From: Nannobrachium achirus
Taxonomy: Eukaryota > Chordata > Actinopteri > Myctophiformes > Myctophidae
Assembly (NCBI GenBank): GCA_963921795.1
Contig: OY997651.1
Location: 54,210,018-54,274,017, forward strand
Reading direction: 5' to 3'
DNA: 64,000 nt
The notes below the pieces were generated by a model, which was not told the origin of the DNA, searched no databases, and saw only the letters and a list, made by a program, of their open reading frames with translations. Below are positions 53,560-62,027 of the stretch, piece by piece (the stretch's first letter is position 1; the number at the start of each line of letters is the position of its first letter). The position numbers were made by a program, and so were the translations under genes.

Positions 53560-55660
53560 ACATTAATATACTGACACGTGACGAATCCATCAAAGCATTG
53601 ATGGTTATCACTGCCAAAATCTGTATTTGAATGCTTAGTTGTTTTGTATATTATTTTGTTACAATAGAAACCTTGAAAAGGTTCTCTGGCTGCACTTACA
53701 GCAACTACCGACTCAGGCACACAACTATACAGGCAACATTCCACTGCAAAACATTGGTGGCACATTGCGCTGCATCTCCGTAGAATCTCAACGCTGCGTG
53801 ATCAACATCCTCTATGACTGAATAAACAACTTCAGGTCACGAAATGGCCCTGGTGGGTAACTTACTCTTAACATCAAAGCCTTTTCCCGTCAAGCGACAT
53901 GGACCAGCACACGGGGGGGGTGAGAAACCCCTCGCAAACTTTTGAACTGGCTGACTGTGTCACAACCAAGGGAGGTAAAGACGGAAAAACACTGAGGCTG
54001 CGTTTCTAAGACAAAGGAACATTTAATGTCTTTTTTTATCTGAGCGTGCGAAAAAACAACAACCAGCCCAGGGAGGAGGCTGTGTTCTTGCACAGCGCTC
54101 TCCTCCGACCACTGCGCATGGCCATGCTGCCGTGTTTGGGACACGGCGCGGAGAGAAAACTGAACTGAACTGTAATCGACTTAAAATCCGTTGCGTTCGC
54201 CCGGCATGAAGAACCGAGGCATATAACGCTTAGTCCCATTTTTGAACATACGGGACATATTTACATTACACGTTACACTCCTTTTGTAACCACACTAACG
54301 GTTTCACAGCAGCATCGTTTTTGTTTTGTTTTTCCTTTTCTCTTTTCCTGTCAACCTAAGGAAGGCTGCAATGCAGATACATTGTCATGTGTCGCAATAT
54401 GATAGAGTTGTCGGCAAAAGCCGTTTGTATTAGTGCAACCCTTGGTCGCAGATTGTTTCCCCATTTAAGGGACAAACCTCACTCTATTTTCATCTCTTTG
54501 ATCTGAATAGTCGATGGAGTACAATAGAACCTTTCTCTTTTCTTTTACTAAGGAGACCGTCTTGATTTAAGTTGTTATAACCCCTATAACCATTCTCATA
54601 TTTTGAGACCATATTCAGTAGTATACATATTCTGTCTTACTAGAGAAACATGTCACGTCCTGAGGTAGGCTACAAGCTTAATTAATTGAGCCGCGGTAAG
54701 CCTCCAGACAGACGCGATTGCCGTCACTTTGATATCTCAGGACGCCACACGACTCTCTCCCTCTTTTCTTTCATCTGTTCTGAAAGTAGTATAGCAATAC
54801 TGTATGCACATCTTTTATGATTTTATAATAAATCACCTTTTTCATTATAACCTTAAGCAAACAGTGTGGACATTGGCTTTCTTTCTGTGGTTTTGAATCA
54901 ATGTGATTGCTACTGGAATCTTAAATGTGACTAATAAAGAATCCGCGTTTCAAACAGTGAATGGGAAGAGAAAATTATATTTTTCCCTAACCCTAACCCT
55001 TTTTTTTTTATTATTATTATTACCACTTAGTTAATTCTGATGGTCTATATACAAATAATAATAATAAAAAAAGACACTTGTGGTGTTACAGGTCAAACAG
55101 TGTGGCGCAATTCCCCCCAAATGTTACCCTTTTTACTGTATTTGCGTATACTTTGACCCGTAACACCACAAGTGAAGTTAAAAAACCATAACAAGTAATT
55201 TATTTTTTGGAAGCGTGTTCTAATATTAGTCTATTATAGCCAGATAACATCATTATCCATTGTCTTCTTTATAGGACATGACTGAATTTTATCATTTTTA
55301 TAATTGAAAATGAGCTATATTAAAAGATGACACCCTAACCCTAACCCCAAATTATATTTTAAAACTGTTTACATGGATATGAATGAACAAAGTCAGCTAA
55401 AATATATATAATTTTTGGAGTAATTAGGGCTGAGTTAAATCACGAGTCAAACACCAAAAGTGTCACCAGGTTTCTAACACAATGCAAGGGTTAAAGCATG
55501 AAGGTACACAGCCTCGTGTGGACGTCCAGTCTCGTCGCGTTTCCATTGTGAGTCAATGAGAAATTACATGACATGTGTATGTGTTGCTGCGCAGGCATCA
55601 AAGCACTCAATTTTACCTTGAGTCTGACGGTCCAGGTTCCATGCTTGTTCTTCTTCTTCT
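53560..55660. other. upstream of GTPase; no gene recognised
   Basis: Contains a moderately CpG-rich stretch (54060-54215) that could be the GTPase promoter or first exon region, two short ccctaaccct runs (54986-55001, 55333-55347) and an inverted repeat cacttgtggtgttac / gtaacaccacaagtg (55076-55175). No ORF with recognisable motifs. Confidence 0.45.
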
Positions 55661-55810
55661 TCCTAAGAATTTAAGGAGGTTGGCAGGTTCCATGCTTATG
55701 TAAGGAGGATCCTTAGACTCACAGCTGGGTGTTGAAGACTGGTCCCTGGATGTGGTGTTCCCTACTCTCTACCCAGGTACACATGCGCACAAACGCACGC
55801 ATGCACGCGT

Positions 55811-55811
<1 letters not shown>

Positions 55812-55892
<81 letters not shown>
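55812..55892. repeat. (CA)n microsatellite
   Basis: About 40 CA units. Confidence 0.97.
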
Positions 55893-55895
<3 letters not shown>

Positions 55896-56219
55896 TAGTT
55901 TAACTTGTGCATATTTTTGCCCTGTTTCATTAACAAGCAGGTCATTGCATTGACAGATTGATACTGATACAAGTGCATTCTGACACTTTCACAAGTTAAT
56001 GTCACACTGTGACGCAGTGTGCAGAGCTTGTAGATCGTCTATTTTCAGCAAAGAGATTCTGTAGTGTTTTGGTGTGGGTGTGAATGAATTGATGATTTAC
56101 CATTCACATCCTTATTGGCCAAAACATCGAACATTGTCAAAATTCTACTTTTGAACACTTGAAAGTATAAAATATTGCTTAAGTGGTTAAACCAGTAAGA
56201 CTCCCTAATCGGGAGATAA

Positions 56220-57036
56220 GCGACCGTCAGGTCGCAGCGTGATTTTAGGGCAAAATGTGTAGGAGCAGTGTCCAAAAATGTGGTTGAAAAAAATCGCCTG
56301 ATGGTGGCGCTGAGTGTAGACATAGTGTGTACCGATTTGTGTGATTTTAGGGCAAAATCTGTAGGAGCAGTGTCCAAAAATGTGTTTTAAAAAGTCGGCC
56401 TGAAGGTGGCGCTATATGGGACAGATCCATGTTGATGACATGAGTGTAGACATACTGTGTACCGATTTGAGTGATTTTAGGGCAAAAATTGTAGGAGCAG
56501 TGTCCAAAAATGTGTTTTGCAAGAATCCGCCACATGGTGGCGCTAGAAGAGGGCCATGTGAGAAATGAGGGGTGGGGTCTCCGCGCCGCCGAGGCGGACG
56601 AATAGGTACCGGCCCCGGCTCTCCCGGTCGCTCCTAGCCCGAGTTACGGCATTTTATGTGCGCTGCAGTGGCAGGGGTCCTCCACTGGGGGCGCCACCAC
56701 TTTTGCATCCGTTCTGGAGCACCAGGAGTCGGTGGTCCCCGGGAATTCCCCGTGAGCAGCCCCGTTGGGGTGGTCATTTGGTCATTTTTGCACATTTGGT
56801 CATTTTTTACATCTGGGGGTCCCCCAGGGACCTGGGGGTCCCTGGAGCTCCGGGGGTCCTTGGAGGTTGTAGTTTGGCAGGCAAGGAGTGCGTGTGCAAA
56901 ATCTGCCATGGATCGGGGCAACGGTTGCGGAGATATGAGCAGGGCAAAAGTGTGACATGTGACATGTGACGGACGGACTGACTGACGGACTCACAGTTTG
57001 TGGAGGTTTTGATAGTAACTGCGACCTGACGGTCGC
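56220..57036. mobile_element. palindrome-ended element with tandem units, copy B
   Basis: Inverted relative to copy A (1954-2867). Ends gCGACCGTCAGGTCGCA (56220) and TGCGACCTGACGGTCGCA (57019-57036). Tandem ~130-base units at 56235-56545, then gggtccccaggga-type block. The CCGT array has shrunk to ggacggactgactgacggac. Host flanks match too: actccctaatcgggagataag before it, as after copy A. Confidence 0.78.
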
Positions 57037-57039
57037 AAC

Positions 57040-57960
57040 TATTCCTCATTGAGCTGGGGACTCCCTGGAATCCCCTCCTCGAGGACCCCTTGGTTCCCCA
57101 GACCCCCAGTATGAGGTATGTAAATACCAGAGGTTAAATAAAAGTATGCAAGAATCGAAGTTGGCCCTTGGTTGCCTTACCTTTATGATCAAACTGGTGA
57201 AAACAACACTTGCTAATATATTGGCCTATGTCAGACAATAGAAAAAAACTGAACCAAACAAACTACAGTGTATATGATAATTGCTTATTCATCATTTCAC
57301 CCAATAGGTTTAAACAACATGGCTGTATTTTGAATGTCTTAAGTACAAGATCTTATGCCTTAACTTTGTTGACTATGTCCCAAAATGGCGATTCAGGTCA
57401 CCCCATGATTATTTTGAGCTTGCACTTTCAGGGGTACAATTCCCTGGAGAGAGAGGCCTTCTGTTAAAGTGTTGTGCGAGTGATTCTAAATGTTGCATAG
57501 ATATACATTCGCAGTAACATAGGAAGGTGCCTTGCAGGTCTCACCAGACTAACCTTGTGTAAACAAGGTTAATAGGCCTTGTGTCAATAGGAGCCATCAG
57601 AGGCAATGAGACGAGTAAATAAGCCAACAGAGTGTTCAACTTTGCACCGTATATTTGGAGCGGTAACCATGATAAAAGGCCCGACCTGGTGTACGATGCA
57701 GGGCTGTGCACGGTGACTAAAGGCCTAAAATATAAAAAACAGAATGCAACAATTGATAAAAGATATAAAAAAATCGATCAAAAGAAAAAATAGGATTTAT
57801 CCTTAAAGATTGTGCCTGCACCTTTTGCAATGAGTAATGGGTGAAGTGAAAGAAAGTGATGGACTGACAGGTTAAGATTTCTTATATATGATTTACAAAT
57901 GAGAAGTAGTCAAGACCTTTATGTTATCACTGTTCATGTAAATAGAATAGACATCAGGAA
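57040..57960. other. no gene recognised
   Basis: AT-rich, low repeat content, no supported ORF. Possible decayed DNA left of the provirus. Confidence 0.4.
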
Positions 57961-57969
57961 TGACAGAAT

Positions 57970-58125
57970 TGAAAAATGGCATAAGCTTGTAGATCGGCTA
58001 TTTAAAAAAAAAAAAAAGACTCAGCTAAAAAATGGCATGAGCTTGGAGATCGGCTATTTTCAAAAGGAAATATAAAGTGCTGATGAGCTTGGAGATCGGC
58101 TATTTTCAAAAGGAAAAATAAAGTG
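57970..58125. repeat. three half-hairpin units in tandem
   Basis: gcataagcttgtagatcggctattt, then twice gagcttggagatcggctattttcaaaaggaaa-ataaagtgctga (48-base period at 58040 and 58085). Lies 140 bases left of the LTR start. Confidence 0.8.
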
Positions 58126-58883
58126 CTGAAAAGCTATCTTTCAAACTGTCATCTCTGAGTTTACTAAAGATGTTGAATGCAGGAGACATACTGTACATGC
58201 TGTGCTCTGGTCTTGTCAACCTATTTTCCACTCATAACTGTATTGATTGACCTTTTGTGGGTTGTTGACACAGAAAACTAAACGTATGTAACCGTTTTTA
58301 TGGCTGAGGCGCCTGAGTGGAAACTCGGCTGTCAGCAATAAAAAAGGGTACTAAGCGAAGGGGCCCTGACCACAATCTCAGAACGACAAGCGAGGGGCCC
58401 CAGCGACAATATGGAATATTGTCAGCAATAATATCTAGGCGATGGGGCGCCGGCGATAATGTACACGACAACGTACGCTTTTACGCCTCTTCATTTCCGT
58501 AGTCAAGTAGGCGCTCGCCTCCTCACGTCCGTAGGTAAATAGGCCACGAGATAGCAATGGTTGCAAAAATTGCAGACAGACTTTGTGGTGAGACGCTTTT
58601 GGCGGGCCGCGCCATAAGAGACAAACATCCATATCTAGCTTTAGTGGCCTTCGACATATGGAGCAAATATATATCTAGCTTTAAATTGAGTATATGACTA
58701 TTGATGGGTTTTTCCACCTTGCTTGACAAACATATTAGCGGGCTATCACTATGGAAGAACAAACATAAATGTACAACTTTTATGTGACTGTTAAAATGAG
58801 TCTTGGTTGTTCAAATATTGATATGTTTCCCGCGAAGATGATCTTGTGGGCGGGTGACCCAGTTAAGCTCTCGGGCAAAGAGG

Positions 58884-58890
58884 TATAAAT
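58884..58890 (+). promoter_or_regulatory. LTR TATA box
   Basis: TATAAAT within gaggTATAAATggg; transcription expected about 25-30 bases on, near agtcagtcttctctaggg, which would be the start of R. Confidence 0.6.
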
Positions 58891-59297
58891 GGGTGTCGCT
58901 GCCAGCTTCTAGTCAGTCTTCTCTAGGGCTGCTTACTTGAAGCATTAAGTCCCTTATTCTCTGACCTTCACTCTATGAGGCTGGACCACCCGTTTGTTCC
59001 TTTTGGCTGAGACTCTTAACTTCTTTTTTACTTAGATTCTTTTTACACTTAGTATTTTTCTGAGATGCATAGGATAGAAAAGGCTCATAGCCACTATTAT
59101 AATCTGCTTTGCTCAATGTTCTAATATTGTGATAAATGTTTAGCATAGTTACTGCAATGTAACTTTTATAACTTTAATGATTTAAACCTTGTAATCCATT
59201 TTTTTTTTTAAACTTTTACATTTTTGAACTTTTACTTGTAAGCCCTTAAGGCCGTTTTCCTTTTTCTTTAAAGACAAAAAATAATATAACTTGATAA

Positions 59298-59303
59298 AAT
59301 AAA
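59298..59303 (+). terminator. LTR polyadenylation signal
   Basis: AATAAA about 385 bases past the presumed start, followed by a T/GT-containing stretch. It would end R near 59320 and leave a ~1-kb U5. A good splice donor match (GAGAG|GTAAGC, 59421-59431) follows. Confidence 0.5.
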
Positions 59304-60377
59304 AAGCGTGTAAAAGCCTTTTTACCAAACCTTCCTCTCCAGTCCTTTTTCTTTCTTATTTCTGAACTAACCACTATATCAAGATCCAAGGGTTCTCCAA
59401 CAGTACCGCGTTCAGCCCCTGAGAGGTAAGCCCTGGAACCACACTACGGCTGTACATCTACTGATACACACTCACATCTCATATAGGTGGATATTTGTAA
59501 TAGAGGTTTATTAAGGAGTATGTCATGATTCACAGTATTGACATTATTAATGCATTGGGAATTGTACTCTGGTTTATTTCATTGTATATGGTATTGAAAA
59601 AGATGAGAATCGTATATATTATCACTGCATGTGGTGGACGGAACTGAATACGCAATCTCTGGACTCTGGCTTTAGGGTTGCATTCTGAGGGTGTTAACAT
59701 ATTACCTAAGATAATTTAGCTAAGGTTTACAGTAATTTTCCTACAGACAAATGTTTTTATTTAGGGGTGACAGTCACCATGTTTAAAGGATAATAATCAA
59801 ATTCGGGGTAAAATATATATATTATTGCCGTTTGTCCAAGGAGATGCGTCCTGGGTTCCTTCCTCCATCCAGTGTATCTGTGTAGGATACTCAGTTGTTT
59901 TGGGAATCGACAGAAAACTTCATATTATTGCATTTATCTAGATTGAGGGAGTAGGACAGGTTTAAAGGTCGATAGATTTTTGAGGAGCCCTCTCAACCTC
60001 TACCTTATCCTCAATAACAGTCCTCTCACATTATTTCCTTCTAGTTCCCTTTCATGAGTTATGGGACTAAGCTAGTTGGAGAGAGGAGTTATTTGAGGGG
60101 TCTATCGGTGGTAACCAGGTTAGGTCTGAGCTCCAGTTGTTTCCCCTGGATGGCCATCCAGGGCACTGGCCGGACTAGCTACGACCTGGAATTACCATAG
60201 GGAAACGATTTGCTGTCTCTTCTTTCCCTACCACAAGCGGCTGCAGTTTCATAGCATACACTTCTGTGTTGACGCTTGTTTTAAAAGGTCCCGGAGGAGG
60301 GCCTCCTGTCTTGCAGTTTACACACCTCTTTCAGGGGTCGTGACCTTAGGGGTCGTGACCTTCTGTCAAGGTCAACA

Positions 60378-60395
60378 TGGCGCCCAACGTGGGGC
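60378..60395 (+). promoter_or_regulatory. primer binding site, tRNA-Lys type
   Basis: TGGCGCCCAACGTGGGGC matches all 18 bases expected for priming by the tRNA-Lys(1,2) 3' end, the primer used by foamy and several other retroviruses. It abuts the LTR CA end, as in retroviruses. This is the strongest evidence that 58263-64000 is a reverse-transcribing provirus. Confidence 0.88.
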
Positions 60396-61181
60396 TGGTA
60401 GAGGCTAGCTTGGTCTGATGTTATAAAGAGTAGGATCTGCTTAGCCTTCTCCAGTTAAACTACAAAAACCCACTAAACTGAGAAAAAGTGTCTTTGCTCA
60501 AACCAGCGAAATCAAGCTGAGGTAGACGTTGAAAATTGCCAGGACAGGGCTGCACCCTGCATTGATGTGTCACATCGCCCGCGGAGAACCGACGGGGCCA
60601 TTTTTGGAGCTCTCACGCTTGCAGCCCTCTCTTGGTCGACCCAACCAAACCGGTACCTGCAGACTGAGGCTATAATTGGACTCCCATAAAAACTTTGTAG
60701 CTCCTCTCAGTGGAGAGGATAGCGCCTTAGTAAAGAGGGAAGAAAAGCGGTCTGTTTTAAAAAGGGGTGAAAGCCTTCTAAGGGTGTCAAAGCCTGGTTG
60801 GTTGGGCCGATAAGCTCACAGGCAAAGCTAAAGGAACTTGTTTTGTTTGTGTGTAGTGAAGATTAAACGTACTACCACCCTAGGTTGTCAGGTACCTAGG
60901 TTGTTGGAATAGGAAAAGTGATAGCCTCACCCTTCTTGTTCTAAAAACAGCGGCCCAAAAAATAGGTCGCTGGCCCGGAGACGTAGTACGACCCTGTGAA
61001 TGATGTTCCACGGGTCTCTCCCGTCCCCCCACCAGCTGTATCCGATAGAGTAGCCTGGAACTAGGTGAAGGTCCAGTTAGAATTGATCACTCCGACGCGA
61101 CGAGACCGAGGAACCGGGATCGAAAAAAGGCACTCACCTGTTTCCTCTCGGGGTCGCTCCGAGGGGAACATTCATAATTTT

Positions 61182-61495
61182 GCAGAAGCCCACCCACCCA
61201 TAGGTACAGCGGTGGGGTTCCTTTTGCTGTTTTTGCAAAGCCCATTAACAAAGTGGGTATCCTTTGCTATTCATTGAGTTTATATTATTGCAAACCCCAC
61301 CAACAGAGTAGGGTGTCTTTGCTGTTTACTATTGAAACTACTGTTCATGATTGAATTGCTGCTTATTATTGAATCGCTGTGTTTGGTTGAATTGTCATTC
61401 ATTATCGAACCTGTTGTGTATTGTTGAAATCGCTGTGTTTTGTTGAATTGCTGCAAAGTCCACCCACCCAAAGGAACAGGGTGGGATTCCTTCGC
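61182..61495 (+). promoter_or_regulatory. four repeated stem-loops in the leader RNA
   Basis: 61182-61229, 61235-61267, 61290-61322 and 61453-61495 share one fold. The outer stem is GCAAAG/CTTTGC (with variants GCAGAAG/CTTTTGC and GCAAAG/CTTCGC). The inner stem is CCCA or CCACCC with TGGG or GGGTGG. An asymmetric bulge on the 3' side (TATC, GGTTC, GATTC) separates the two. Base pairs are kept although sequences differ, which argues for a selected RNA structure. Confidence 0.65.
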
Positions 61496-61735
61496 CGATT
61501 CTACCGTGTAATCGCAAGGCCGGCAGTAGTCCTCATATGTGCGGGGTATCAGACTACTGGTTGTAAATCCACCATACTGTTGATAGGGAAAGTCTGTATG
61601 CGTGGCGAGCTAGCTAGCTCTTTGGTTGTAAACCCACCATACTGTTGATAGGGAAAGTTTGTATGTTGGTAGACCAGTACAACTGATTGTAAAGCCGCCA
61701 TATGGCTGTTGGCTTTGTTGTGTAAATATATATAG

Positions 61736-61738
61736 AAA

Positions 61739-61789
<51 letters not shown>

Positions 61790-61790
61790 A
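61736..61790. repeat. (AAAT)n microsatellite
   Basis: About 13 AAAT units in the proviral leader, 240 bases before the Gag-position ORF. Confidence 0.95.
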
Positions 61791-62027
61791 CAAATAAAAG
61801 ATAAATAAAATATATACTGCTGCACAACAAACGGCAGAGCCCGAGTAGTTTGAACCCAAGACAGAGGACAGTTTTAGGTACCATAGGAAGTATCCCTGTG
61901 AATATACCAGCCAGTAACAAGTTAAATCAAATTAGAATAAAAATAAATAAAAGGACGGATATATATACAGTAAGAAGTATATACCAGAGAATAACTGAAA
62001 ACTGAAAATAAGAAGTTATCATAAATA

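Larger units (their letters stand above)
58263..60377 (+). mobile_element. 5' LTR of an endogenous retrovirus-like element
   Basis: Starts TGTTGACA and ends GGTCAACA, a 7-base inverted end pair (TGTTGAC/GTCAACA), directly followed by a primer binding site. U3 about 58263-58910 with TATAAAT at 58884; AATAAA at 59298; remainder U5. At 2115 bp it is long for a retroviral LTR; foamy-virus-like LTRs approach this. Near its end ggggtcgtgacctt is duplicated in tandem (60334-60347, 60349-60362). The 3' LTR and target duplication are outside the window, so the left boundary rests on the inverted ends only. Confidence 0.7.
60396..62027 (+). other. long 5' leader of the provirus
   Basis: 1.6 kb without a long ORF. 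Contains an 8-bp stem CCTCTCGG/CCGAGGGG (61144-61166), four similar stem-loops (61182-61495), a ~65-base direct repeat (ttgtaaa-ccaccatactgttgatagggaaagt, at 61561 and 61626) and an (AAAT)n array (61736-61790). Several short upstream ATGs. Probable packaging/translation-control region; inference. Confidence 0.65.

Noticed and set aside
54986..55001. Telomere
   Set aside because: Only two or three ccctaa units, interstitial, also at 20690 and 55333.
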